From: a bacterium
GTDB lineage: Bacteria > Babelota > Babeliae > Babelales > JABJEI01
Assembly (NCBI GenBank): GCA_018663245.1
Contig: JABJEI010000012.1
Coordinates: 29,969-93,968, forward strand
Direction of reading: 5' to 3'
Length of the DNA stretch: 64,000 bases
The stretch's first letter is position 1. Every line of letters begins with the position of its first letter. This document shows, piece by piece, positions 1 through 9,664 of this stretch. The notes below the pieces were generated by a model. It had not been told where the DNA came from, made no database searches, and worked only from the letters and a program-made list of their open reading frames with translations. The position numbers and the translations under genes were made by a program.

Positions 1-32
1 TTTTGAGTCTGCTGACCTGAAAATGCGGCGTA

Positions 33-551
33 ATGAATAAAAAACTCTCCATGCAAACTCTATTTAGTCTTTTAGTGGCCATATCTGTTTTTGCATCAAT
101 GCAAACAATCGGTCCCACATACGACCATAAAAACAACTTGTCCATCTCTGACTACCAAGCGCAAGAACTTATCGAATACATAAAAAGTGATGTAACAGAG
201 ATAACTTTTGCACAACCCCATGCCAAGGATTTGCACTATCAAATCTTAAGCCAAAACCCTTTCACGATAAGACAAAACCTTAAAAAGCTACGTGCGTATG
301 AATGTAGAAATAAGAAAAAGCGAGCATCCGTACATAGAAAATTATACCTAGATCTTGATAGCTGCATACAAACGCTCAATCAATCAGACAGAAGATGGGA
401 TCTATTAAAAAGTAATATTTTAATGGCACGCCATAATCAGTTACAGATTTTTGAAACTTTTGAATTCATTAACCAAAAAACAGTGTCTAATCAAAACCTC
501 ACAACGACAACTCGATCAAATGTAAGTAGACTGATACGCACACAACTTTAA
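33..551 (+). CDS. hypothetical secreted protein
   Basis: ORF with N-terminal hydrophobic signal-like segment (MNKKLSMQTLFSLLVAISVFASMQT). Confidence 0.6.
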   Translation: MNKKLSMQTLFSLLVAISVFASMQTIGPTYDHKNNLSISDYQAQELIEYIKSDVTEITFAQPHAKDLHYQILSQNPFTIRQNLKKLRAYECRNKKKRASVHRKLYLDLDSCIQTLNQSDRRWDLLKSNILMARHNQLQIFETFEFINQKTVSNQNLTTTTRSNVSRLIRTQL

Positions 552-580
552 AAAAGTAATCAACCAGTGATTAGGATGGC

Positions 581-1180
581 ATGATTAGTTATCTTGAAGG
601 TACAGTATCGCACTCTGAGCATGACAATATTACCGTTCTGGTGAATGGCGTTGGGTACCGAGTCGGCATTGCCCAACCACACGGTTATGGCACACAACAA
701 CCTATCAAGATATTTATACATACTCACTGGCACCAAGATAACGGCCCCGCACTCTTTGGCTTTAAGCAACTTGAAGAAAAAAAACTGTTTGAGTCGCTCA
801 TTAGCTGCTCAGGAATTGGCCCCAAAATGGCCTTAGGTGTTCTTTCTGAATTCGCCCCTGCCGCTTGTATTGAGCTAGTTCAGGCAGGTGACGTCAAAGC
901 GCTAAGCCGAGTAAGCGGAATTGGAGCCAAAAAAGCAGAGCACATCATCGTACAACTGCGACCAAAAGTTGCCAAACTTCTGGACTCAGGCCTCGCCTTT
1001 GCAGGAGACGCCAACCTCAAAAACATTCGCCAACTGGGCCAGGTACTTACCTCTCTCAACTATTCACGCCAAGAGATCTTGGGCGCTACGCAGTACGTTC
1101 AAGAAGAATTTAGAGAAACGCAGGCAACCTTTGATATCCTCATGCGCAAAGCCCTTGCCTACCTCGCACACAAAATTTAA
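581..1180 (+). CDS. ruvA: Holliday junction branch migration protein RuvA
   Basis: N-terminal MISYLEGTV..., HhH motifs SCSGIGPKMALGVLSE and VSGIGAKKAEHIIVQLRPKV. Confidence 0.95.
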   Translation: MISYLEGTVSHSEHDNITVLVNGVGYRVGIAQPHGYGTQQPIKIFIHTHWHQDNGPALFGFKQLEEKKLFESLISCSGIGPKMALGVLSEFAPAACIELVQAGDVKALSRVSGIGAKKAEHIIVQLRPKVAKLLDSGLAFAGDANLKNIRQLGQVLTSLNYSRQEILGATQYVQEEFRETQATFDILMRKALAYLAHKI

Positions 1181-1184
1181 TTTT

Positions 1185-1345
1185 GCTTCAAACAGTTCTG
1201 CTAATAATGAAGACTTTTAGAAACTTTCTTTGTACGCAACTTTCCGATTGCCCCTGCATGCCCTTCGTAGCTTTAGCAAAGTAGGGTCAGCCCCGGCCTT
1301 AAAAGAGGATCCAGGACTCAAAACCTTCACCCCTACGACCTTATT
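1185..1345. repeat. interspersed repeat: module A (gcttcaaacagttctgctaataatgaagac...) followed by module B (gcatgcccttcgtagctttagc.aagtagggtca) and degenerate module C
   Basis: near-identical modules recur at 15.3-15.5 kb, 19.8-20.0 kb and 27.6-27.7 kb. Confidence 0.8.
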
Positions 1346-1525
1346 TAAGCTCTATCCGCATTACGCTCTAGCTTAACCTATACGAGGCTACACCACGATT
1401 TAGCCCAATTCGCAAATATAAGCCCATTTTACCATACATTAGCCATATAAGTATTTCTTATTGACATTATTTTAATTACTGATAGAATAAAGAATGACAA
1501 TAGGAGCATTAAATGGGATGTAAAA

Positions 1526-3517
1526 ATGAATATAAAAAACTTACTTTCAAAGCTCTTACTCGCTGCAACCTTGCTCACAGCCATATCGTCGCAAGCTGCG
1601 GTACAGATAGTTGATAATAGCGTAGTAATTGATGGCGTAAAGATCACCTCACATAACATCACAGATATACACAACTCTAGTCTTTATGGCACTTTACAAG
1701 CATACCCTGCCCATACTAAGCAGCTAATCTCATGTGTCACCAAAGACAATATCATAAATATTGACTACTTTATTATCTCAAAAATTATACAAGCAGGCCC
1801 AGCTTATACTAAACAGCTCATCTCGTGTATAACCAAAGATAATATCTCAAAAATACCTTGGTATGTTATTACGGATATCATCAACAAATACCCTTATTGT
1901 GCTAAGCAGCTTGCCTCACACATTAATAAAGATAATTTCAAGTCTATAAGTTTCTACATTATTGGTAGTATTCTCATATTGGAGCCAGCCTCCGCTAAAC
2001 GGCTCGCCTCATACATCACCAGAGACAATATTACAGAAATACAAAGCCCTATACTCTTAGAGATTGTCAAAGCATACCCAGCTTGCGCTCAACAACTCGC
2101 ATCATACATTACTAAAGACAACTTCAAGTCTATAAGTGCCCCCATTAAAGGAAGCACAAATTCAACAATTTGTAGCATTCTCAGATTTAAGCCAGCCTTC
2201 GCTAAACAGCTCGCCTCATACATAACCAGAGACAATATCTCAAAAATACCTTGGTATGTTATTTCGGATATCATCGTAAGATACCCTTATTGTGCTAGAA
2301 GGCTCGCCTCGTGCATTACTAAAGACAACATTGCTGAACTAAACAACCAAGTGATATCTCATATATATAAATATTTATCGCCAACAGAGCAAAAGATTCT
2401 CATTAAAACTATCGAACAGGCCTACCCAAGGCTACATGAACAAGCAACACGTCTAGAAAACTATATCTTTAGCAACTGTGACAGCCCGCTTTGGGCTCTT
2501 AAAAATGCATGCCTGTCTAAAACAGGACAAAGCGAACAACACTACAAAAAGCACCCCGGCAACCCACTATTAAATATGCACGGTCAATCATTTAAAAAAA
2601 TCTGCCTACCAACACCTGTTAGGCTTATGCTGATCAATCTCGTACGTAAAGAACGGACTGAACAAAGCAAGGGCCGATACACCCTAATCCATTCACAAAA
2701 AAATAGCTGGACGTTGCGCTCCGACATTTTTAAGGGATTGATTGAACTAATTATAAAACAACCTATCGGCAACTATCACTTCCTACGATTCAAAGCTGAT
2801 GATTGTACACACCACACGTTTAGCATGCCACTAAATCAACTCGATCATCCAGACGAAGATCATATGATATTTATGAACCATGCTTTGCATGGAAACACAG
2901 ATCAATCAGGTGAGTCATCTTTTAGCTATTTTGTTCGCAATAAAAACTGCCAAGATAACCACAGACCCCTGAAGGAACTGTTTGCCAGTTTTGGTATGAG
3001 CCATTATTACAAAAAATATAAAACTGGCTTTGAACGGCTAGAAAAAATGACCAATGAGAGTAACTATGGATCACTTCTGCTGTTCTCATTCACGCCAAAG
3101 TTACTCAAAAAGTCAACTCACGTATCAGCACCAGAAGGCTACAAACGAACAGTCTATGTCAACTGGCACGAAACTGACAACATCATCACGATTATGGATG
3201 CACTTCGCAACAATGCCAATCAAGTAACAGATGATAACCACCTTCAATACTTCGCCATTCTTAATGACCTAGAAGATGGGTTGCTAAACCCTTGGAACAA
3301 GGGCGTGCGAATGTACACCTACTGCCCCGCACAAACAGCAAAATATAGACGACTTCTAAGAAAGCTATTTCAAAATATCGCAAAAGATATTGCTGCTAAC
3401 AATGACGACCTGAGTACCGCACACAAGGCCATACTCAAACTATATCCCTGGAAGCAACCAAACCGATTTAAAAAAATAATATCACAATCAATACACTATT
3501 TGCGCAGCAAGCTTTAA
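1526..3517 (+). CDS. secreted protein with seven or so 31-aa helical repeats plus C-terminal domain shared with the next gene
   Basis: signal peptide; units such as IISKIIQAGPAYTKQLISCITKDNISKIPWY (31 aa); C-terminal KERTEQSKGRYTLIHSQKNSWTLRSDIFK... shared with 3705..5342. Confidence 0.85.
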   Translation: MNIKNLLSKLLLAATLLTAISSQAAVQIVDNSVVIDGVKITSHNITDIHNSSLYGTLQAYPAHTKQLISCVTKDNIINIDYFIISKIIQAGPAYTKQLISCITKDNISKIPWYVITDIINKYPYCAKQLASHINKDNFKSISFYIIGSILILEPASAKRLASYITRDNITEIQSPILLEIVKAYPACAQQLASYITKDNFKSISAPIKGSTNSTICSILRFKPAFAKQLASYITRDNISKIPWYVISDIIVRYPYCARRLASCITKDNIAELNNQVISHIYKYLSPTEQKILIKTIEQAYPRLHEQATRLENYIFSNCDSPLWALKNACLSKTGQSEQHYKKHPGNPLLNMHGQSFKKICLPTPVRLMLINLVRKERTEQSKGRYTLIHSQKNSWTLRSDIFKGLIELIIKQPIGNYHFLRFKADDCTHHTFSMPLNQLDHPDEDHMIFMNHALHGNTDQSGESSFSYFVRNKNCQDNHRPLKELFASFGMSHYYKKYKTGFERLEKMTNESNYGSLLLFSFTPKLLKKSTHVSAPEGYKRTVYVNWHETDNIITIMDALRNNANQVTDDNHLQYFAILNDLEDGLLNPWNKGVRMYTYCPAQTAKYRRLLRKLFQNIAKDIAANNDDLSTAHKAILKLYPWKQPNRFKKIISQSIHYLRSKL

Positions 3518-3704
3518 ATAAGCGTCAAACAATACCCATCCAGATTCGTTCTTCAAATTAAGCCCTGACTCTACCTGTTTTCATACTACCCACGCACAAT
3601 TACAAATCATTTCAGATAGGCGATCTTCTGCTTTTATTTACTTTTTTATTATTTGTGATAGTTTAAATAGTAATAACATTGATAGTCCAATTTGGGGGTA
3701 CTTC

Positions 3705-5342
3705 ATGATTGTTCATAAAAAAATTCTAGCTTATAGCCTGTTTTTCTTAGGTTTACTGGGTGTCCAACAGACACTTCTTGGAGACTTCTGGGTATCTAAT
3801 GGCCACTTATTCTCTGACTTTATAAACGTCACATCCGATAATATTTTGGATCTTACAGATTCATGTGATGATGTTCCCAACGCTGTTTGCGCACAATACC
3901 TGACTCGATGTATAACCTCAGACAATATCTCTGATCTATCACGAAGTACATACATAATAGAACATATACTAGAAGTAGATCCTGACTGCGCTCAACAACT
4001 TACCCGATGCATAACTCTAGAAAACATCACTGAGATTAATAGCAATATTCTTTCCGAAATTATCAAACAAGACCCTGATTGCTCCAAACAACTTACCCAA
4101 TTCATAACCCTAGAAAATATCACTGAAATTAATAGCGATATTGTTTCCGAAATATTAAAAGCTGATCCAACAAGTTCAGCCCAATTTATGGTCAAAAACA
4201 TTAAAGAGCTGCCAAGCGAAGTAATCATTGCTGCCTGTACGGCCCTAACACCGATAGCCAGGACAATTGTCACCAGGGCCATTCAACAGGCATGTCAAGA
4301 CGCTCCTAAGTGCGAATCTATCATGGAGAACGCCATTCACAACTTCTCTCTCAATAAATTAGCTCAGCATTTTGGGTATACACCCTGCTCTGCAACCAAC
4401 ACACCCTACAATCAACTTAGTGAGCAACATTTCAGTAAAAACATACTCAACTCTAGCGAAAATCAACTGACCGAATCACCTATTCCGCTACCAGTTAAAT
4501 TGACGTTGATCCAGCTTATACGCAAAGAACGGACTGAACAAAGCAAAGGCCGCTATACCCTGCTACATGCACAAAAAACTGGCTGGACCCTGCGTGCAGA
4601 TATTTTTAAACGATTGATTGAACTCGTTTCTGGGCGATCAATAGGTGACTACCACTGCCTGCGCTTCCGAGCAGCTGATTGCACACACCACTCATTTGAT
4701 GTTCCCTGTAAAGACTTTGACTCTCCCGACCAAGACCACCTGATTTTTATGAATCATGCCCTGTTCGGCAACTCAGACTATTGGCGCGGCGAATCCTCCC
4801 TAGCTTACTTTTTAAACAACGCAAATGTATGTAGTGACTGCAAGCCTCTCAAAGAGTTGTTTAGCGAGTTCGGTCTTGATAATCATTACGATAAATACAA
4901 AGAACGTTTTGATCAGTTAGATACCATGCTTCAAAGCGATTTTGGATCTCTTTTACTGTTTTCGTTCACACCTGAGCAACTAAACAAATCTGTATACATA
5001 TCACACCCGTGTGGCTACAAACGAACTGCAATTATAAGTGGATGTGAGACAAACTGCGTTAGCGAACTTCTAGACACACTACGAACCGATGCAAATCGGG
5101 TACTTGATGACAACCATCTTGTCTACTGCGGAATTCTAAATGACCGAGAAGATGGATTGTTGAACCCATGGAATCTTGGCATGCGGACCTACACATTCTG
5201 CCCAGCACAAACAGCCGCATATCGACAGCTTATGGATGATACTTTCAATGATATTGCGCGTGATATTATTATCAAACAAACCTACATGCACACAGCGCAC
5301 CAAGCTGCACAACAACTCTACCCGTTTGCATGCTTCGCTTAA
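3705..5342 (+). CDS. paralogue of the preceding gene: 31-aa repeats plus the same C-terminal domain
   Basis: ILSEIIKQDPDCSKQLTQFITLENITEINSD repeats; KERTEQSKGRYTLLHAQKTGWTLRADIFK...; signal peptide. Confidence 0.85.
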   Translation: MIVHKKILAYSLFFLGLLGVQQTLLGDFWVSNGHLFSDFINVTSDNILDLTDSCDDVPNAVCAQYLTRCITSDNISDLSRSTYIIEHILEVDPDCAQQLTRCITLENITEINSNILSEIIKQDPDCSKQLTQFITLENITEINSDIVSEILKADPTSSAQFMVKNIKELPSEVIIAACTALTPIARTIVTRAIQQACQDAPKCESIMENAIHNFSLNKLAQHFGYTPCSATNTPYNQLSEQHFSKNILNSSENQLTESPIPLPVKLTLIQLIRKERTEQSKGRYTLLHAQKTGWTLRADIFKRLIELVSGRSIGDYHCLRFRAADCTHHSFDVPCKDFDSPDQDHLIFMNHALFGNSDYWRGESSLAYFLNNANVCSDCKPLKELFSEFGLDNHYDKYKERFDQLDTMLQSDFGSLLLFSFTPEQLNKSVYISHPCGYKRTAIISGCETNCVSELLDTLRTDANRVLDDNHLVYCGILNDREDGLLNPWNLGMRTYTFCPAQTAAYRQLMDDTFNDIARDIIIKQTYMHTAHQAAQQLYPFACFA

Positions 5343-5372
5343 ATACATAAAATCATAGCGTCTAGCACAATC

Positions 5373-5417
5373 TTGGAGATCTCTGGTAAATATAAGCCGG
5401 AGGTCTCCTTCTTTTTT
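5373..5417 (+). terminator. probable intrinsic terminator
   Basis: ggagatct...aggtctcc inverted repeat followed by ttcttttttg. Confidence 0.5.
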
Positions 5418-5549
5418 GCTATGGAGCCACTCCTGGCCAAATAGTCTAAAAAACTACTTGTATCTAAAATAAAAACAAAAAATTACACAATTCTTCGTAC
5501 ACTTTGGTATAATTGAGCCATATTATAAACGAAGCTCAAGGTAGGCGAC

Positions 5550-6206
5550 ATGCTCAATAAATTATTTTATAAAACAACTTTGCTTATCTTAGCTGCACTA
5601 ACAACGATTGTTGTACATACCGGCCCAGAAGAAAATGCGGCCCTACTTAAAGCTGCTTCCGACGATTTTAGCCTAAAAGGTGTAAAAAAAGCCCTCTCAG
5701 ATGGCGCCGATATAAATGCTACAGACGAATACAACCGAACAGCACTACAGATAAGTTTATATCGACACAGTCTCAAAATTCAAACAGATAGCGCGCTAGA
5801 AATTGCTCAATGCCTCATCAAAAATGGCGCCAAAATTGACACCATGAACAAATGGGGTTGGCCACCACTTGATGAATACCAAAAACCTCAAGTTCTACAA
5901 AAAAATGATGTGGATAAATGTAATAAATTGCTACAAGCGGTTAGAAATGGAAATCTTGCAAAAAGCCAGCTTTTGATCAAAGCCGGAATAGATTCAAACT
6001 CCAAAGATAAAAATAGCGGCGATACTCTGCTTCACATCGCTGCAGAAAATGGCGATTCACAGCTGGTCAGCTACCTACTAAACCACGGTGCAAAAAACAC
6101 AACTAATGCTAAAGGTTGGCTGCCATTTGAAAGAGCTGTTTTAAACGGTCACCGCACAACAGGTAACATTATTCTACAGTACAGGCCACTAAAAACAGAC
6201 TCTTAG
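5550..6206 (+). CDS. secreted ankyrin-repeat protein
   Basis: signal peptide; ankyrin units GDTLLHIAAENGDSQLVSYLLNHGAKNTTNAKGWLPFERAV. Confidence 0.85.
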   Translation: MLNKLFYKTTLLILAALTTIVVHTGPEENAALLKAASDDFSLKGVKKALSDGADINATDEYNRTALQISLYRHSLKIQTDSALEIAQCLIKNGAKIDTMNKWGWPPLDEYQKPQVLQKNDVDKCNKLLQAVRNGNLAKSQLLIKAGIDSNSKDKNSGDTLLHIAAENGDSQLVSYLLNHGAKNTTNAKGWLPFERAVLNGHRTTGNIILQYRPLKTDS

Positions 6207-8422
6207 CCTGTTGCTTGCTGCTTACTAAGCTCATTGTGTACAACCAAAGACACATTGCGTATACGGTAGCGTTCAAAGCCAAGCTCAATGATCTTGTCGA
6301 TCATGTCCATTGGGCGCATACCAACCTCAGCCGATTGATGGAATAAACAGGTAGCAGGCGTAAGAGCCGGAAGCGTGTTAATTTCTAAAATAACAATTCG
6401 CTCTTTGCCTGTTGGGCTCAGCTCAGCTGTCTGGTAAAAACAATCGACACGCGAATATCCTGAAGCTTGAATAGCCTTAAATACATCTGCGGCAATCTGT
6501 TGAACCAATTTTGTCGCACCTTCAGAAAGTGGTGCAGGGGTCAGATTTTTGCCTTGCCCGGGTAAAAACTTCTCCTTCATTGTCAAGAAGTCTGATTCGG
6601 CAAACGTTTGGGTTGGAGGCAACACTCTAACAGTATCATTACCTAGCACACCAACCGAAAGCTCCATACCAACAATACACTCTTCAACCAAAGCTATTCG
6701 ACCATGGAGATGAATATCGCTCAACGCTTTTTCAAGATCTTTTTTATTGCTCGCTTTGCCAAGCATCACACTACAACCATCATTGTGAGGCTTAACAATA
6801 ACTGGCCACCCAAGCTCGGCTTCTACCCGTTGTAAGGTATCTTCTTTTTGCTTTGCCCAGTCCTGAGCGGTTACGATAAATCCCTTTGGAACCTCAAAGC
6901 CTCGAGCTCGTAAAAACCTGTTTGTCTTGTACTTATCCATGCACAATGAACTTGCCAATATTCCTGGCCCATTGTAAGGAAGGCCCATCATCTCAAGCAT
7001 TCCTTGTACGGAACCATCCTCGCCCTTGCCACCATGCAGTCCAATAAAAACAAAGTCACATAATGTTGGTAGATCAGCCCACTTTATCTGCATGTCAGGC
7101 TCAAGAAAGGCCTCAATTTCAGGTGTTGCATTTTTTACCAATAACGCCTGATTAATTTTGTGCGGATTAAAGTTACTATCAACAAAAATAGGCACCGCTT
7201 GGTACTTATTGGGTGATAATTTATAGACAACGTTGCGACCAGAGTCTAACGAAACTTCTCGCTCGCTGGAATTGCCGCCCATCAAAACAGCTACCCTAAT
7301 CTTGCTACCTGCGACTTTACGATCGTTCATAGGTTCCCCATTCTTGGTTAACATTCCCAAGGCATTCAGATCTGTTTTGATTATGTGATTAATAAAATCG
7401 GAATGGCTCATCCCACGTTGAGCTGCCTGTAAAAAAGTAAAACTTGAAGGTGTCATACCTGATAATGTATTCGGGTCAATTACAACAACTCGCCCATCTT
7501 TTGTCAAAAAACCATCCACGCGAGCCATGGTCTCTAGTTCTAGCGCACGAGCGGTTGCAATGCTTACGTCTTGAATACGCGTAATATCTTTGTCAGAGCA
7601 ACGAGCCGGTGTAAATTTTGTTCCACAACCAGGCATATACTTCTGATCATAATCATACATACTACCGTTGTCCTGAGTTACAATCTCAGTTGCTGACAAG
7701 GCTACCCAATCATCACCCTGATCATTACGCATAAGAATAGAAGAAAACTCCATACCTTCCAACATCTGTTCAACAACAACCGATTGCCGCATTCGTGGAT
7801 CAATTCTGTGCGCCTGCAGAATAGCCTTGTGTAAATCTTGTATAGAATTAGTAATCTTCACACCAAAACTTGAACCCTCGCTCGAAGGCTTTACCACCAG
7901 CGGGAAGTCTAGGTCGTAATCATCAAGCAGCGCTTGTAGTGAAGCCTCATCATCCTCAATGCACTTAATCTGTACGCAATCAAGATCTAGCCCCCGAGGG
8001 ACCTGTATTCCGGCATCCGAGAGAATTTTTTTCTGAAAAATCTTGTCCATAGAAATAGCACTGGTATACACACCTGAGCCAACGTAGGGTATTCCTAGAA
8101 CCTCCAACATACCTTGAACCGTTCCATCTTCGGCCCAGCGCCCATGCATTGCTATGTAAACGTAATCAACTAACGCCTTCAGGTCATCCCAAACTATCGG
8201 GGCTTCCTGCTCAGCAAGTCTATCCTGGAAATCGCTAATCTTACCGCGATGTAAAAACTGCCAAGGAAGGCAATAAAGAGCTCCGCCTTGCTGCTGAAAA
8301 ATAGGAACAATCTCATACAGCGAAGTATCGATATGGTCACAAATTGTTCGCCCAGAATTGAAAGACACTTCCCGCTCCAACGATCGACCACCCATGAGAA
8401 CGCCGATGCGAAGTTTAGACAT
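6203..8422 (-). CDS. tandem-fused D-alanine--D-alanine ligase (two complete ATP-grasp Ddl domains)
   Basis: two N-terminal motifs (RIGVLMGGRSLEREVSFNSGR; RVAVLMGGNSSEREVSLDSGR), two ATP-grasp loops and two metal-binding motifs (DPNTLSGMTPSSF; EINTLPALTPATC); start placed at MSKLRIG (8422) rather than the longest ORF start (8464). Confidence 0.9.
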   Translation of the reverse strand: MSKLRIGVLMGGRSLEREVSFNSGRTICDHIDTSLYEIVPIFQQQGGALYCLPWQFLHRGKISDFQDRLAEQEAPIVWDDLKALVDYVYIAMHGRWAEDGTVQGMLEVLGIPYVGSGVYTSAISMDKIFQKKILSDAGIQVPRGLDLDCVQIKCIEDDEASLQALLDDYDLDFPLVVKPSSEGSSFGVKITNSIQDLHKAILQAHRIDPRMRQSVVVEQMLEGMEFSSILMRNDQGDDWVALSATEIVTQDNGSMYDYDQKYMPGCGTKFTPARCSDKDITRIQDVSIATARALELETMARVDGFLTKDGRVVVIDPNTLSGMTPSSFTFLQAAQRGMSHSDFINHIIKTDLNALGMLTKNGEPMNDRKVAGSKIRVAVLMGGNSSEREVSLDSGRNVVYKLSPNKYQAVPIFVDSNFNPHKINQALLVKNATPEIEAFLEPDMQIKWADLPTLCDFVFIGLHGGKGEDGSVQGMLEMMGLPYNGPGILASSLCMDKYKTNRFLRARGFEVPKGFIVTAQDWAKQKEDTLQRVEAELGWPVIVKPHNDGCSVMLGKASNKKDLEKALSDIHLHGRIALVEECIVGMELSVGVLGNDTVRVLPPTQTFAESDFLTMKEKFLPGQGKNLTPAPLSEGATKLVQQIAADVFKAIQASGYSRVDCFYQTAELSPTGKERIVILEINTLPALTPATCLFHQSAEVGMRPMDMIDKIIELGFERYRIRNVSLVVHNELSKQQATG

Positions 8423-8539
8423 GTTTAACCTTTTTTGCACAGCCAAGATGCGCTTTCTGTCCATTTACGCGTGGTGTGCTGTTCACGTAAGGACCGTGAA
8501 CCTAAGTGTATTCATACTCAGATAGGCTGTAAAGCCAGG

Positions 8540-9583
8540 CTATAGGCCCTGTGCAATTTTTTTAGCAATCTTGATAACTTTAGGATCAACCTGCTTGGTC
8601 ACAATTCCACGTACATCCTGGTAAACTACCATCCTAAAGATTCCCTTTACAAGGCTCATTAACACATGCGCTACAACCAACCATGCAACAAAAACAATTA
8701 GCATGACTGCACTCAATTTATGCACTATACCAAACAAAACTGAATCCTCATGTAGCTTGAAATATGATATCAATGTGTAGCTAAGCATTAACGGCGTCCA
8801 AGACAACGAAAAAATAGTATTTGATATCCCACGGAAAATATGTTTTGCCGCTATGCTTTGGATATAATCGTTACTTGCGGTCAATCTAGCCGATTCTTTT
8901 ATTGCCTTGGTTATCCGCATATATTTGTGCGCAAAAATAGGCACAACAAGATAAGTAATACGCTTCCAAGAGCCACTGTAACGATACCCAACAAAAAATT
9001 CCGCTATGCCGGCCTTGCCATCAGAATCAGCACTGCGCATGATCTTGTCCAAAAAGCCAAAGGCTACATTCATTAAGGTAAAAGCAAGAATGTTACCCGT
9101 GTGAATGAAGCCCTGAAGTAACGCATATACAGGGCTAATTTTAGGGCTCTGACCAAACAGCCCAAGTAGATAACGCTTGAAGCCTATCCTGACAATAAAT
9201 GTTACAAAATAGAGAACCAACAGCGCAAACAGAGCCAAGAAAAACACCGTCCCGTAGTGGAACACCCATTGACGAATACTACTCCAACCAAACAGATATT
9301 CTTTTTCCCACACTGTGATAAGTGAATATGGATTATACCCGGTTAAGTCGTAAATCAATATAAAAGCCGCACTCATAACTACAATAATCATTGACAATAA
9401 AAACATAGGAAAAAAATAAATTCCCGGATTCCTTCGGATAAAGTCAAACAGTAGGCTTGCAATCTGCGTCCCTGCTCGTGACTGAAAAATAAGACGTAAA
9501 AAAACAGCCTTGATAGTGGCAAACATACACAGCTCCATACAATATTGAGGCACAATCAATGTAAGCCTAGACAGGATCAACAA
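8540..9583 (-). CDS. multi-pass membrane protein, unknown function
   Basis: several long hydrophobic segments (FPMFLLSMIIVVMSAAFILIY; FFLALFALLVLYFVTFIV). Confidence 0.6.
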   Translation of the reverse strand: MLILSRLTLIVPQYCMELCMFATIKAVFLRLIFQSRAGTQIASLLFDFIRRNPGIYFFPMFLLSMIIVVMSAAFILIYDLTGYNPYSLITVWEKEYLFGWSSIRQWVFHYGTVFFLALFALLVLYFVTFIVRIGFKRYLLGLFGQSPKISPVYALLQGFIHTGNILAFTLMNVAFGFLDKIMRSADSDGKAGIAEFFVGYRYSGSWKRITYLVVPIFAHKYMRITKAIKESARLTASNDYIQSIAAKHIFRGISNTIFSLSWTPLMLSYTLISYFKLHEDSVLFGIVHKLSAVMLIVFVAWLVVAHVLMSLVKGIFRMVVYQDVRGIVTKQVDPKVIKIAKKIAQGL

Positions 9584-9664
9584 AGCATCTCAAGCCTTAA
9601 CACAAACAAACAATTGCAACCGCCAAGGCAAGCAACGTACTCTTGAACAAAAAGGAGAAAGTAA

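Noticed and set aside
645-1220. ORFs 645..836 and 921..1220 inside or overlapping ruvA
   Set aside because: Out-of-frame shadows of a clear ruvA gene, no motif or RBS support
1501-2340. CRISPR-like array in the repeated region
   Set aside because: Repeats are in-frame coding units of ~93 bp with degenerate sequence, not short identical repeats with unique spacers; no cas genes seen
8423-8464. N-terminal extension of the Ddl-Ddl ORF (MDRKRILAVQKRLN)
   Set aside because: The canonical Ddl start MSKLRIGVLMGG begins at 8422; the extension is likely untranslated
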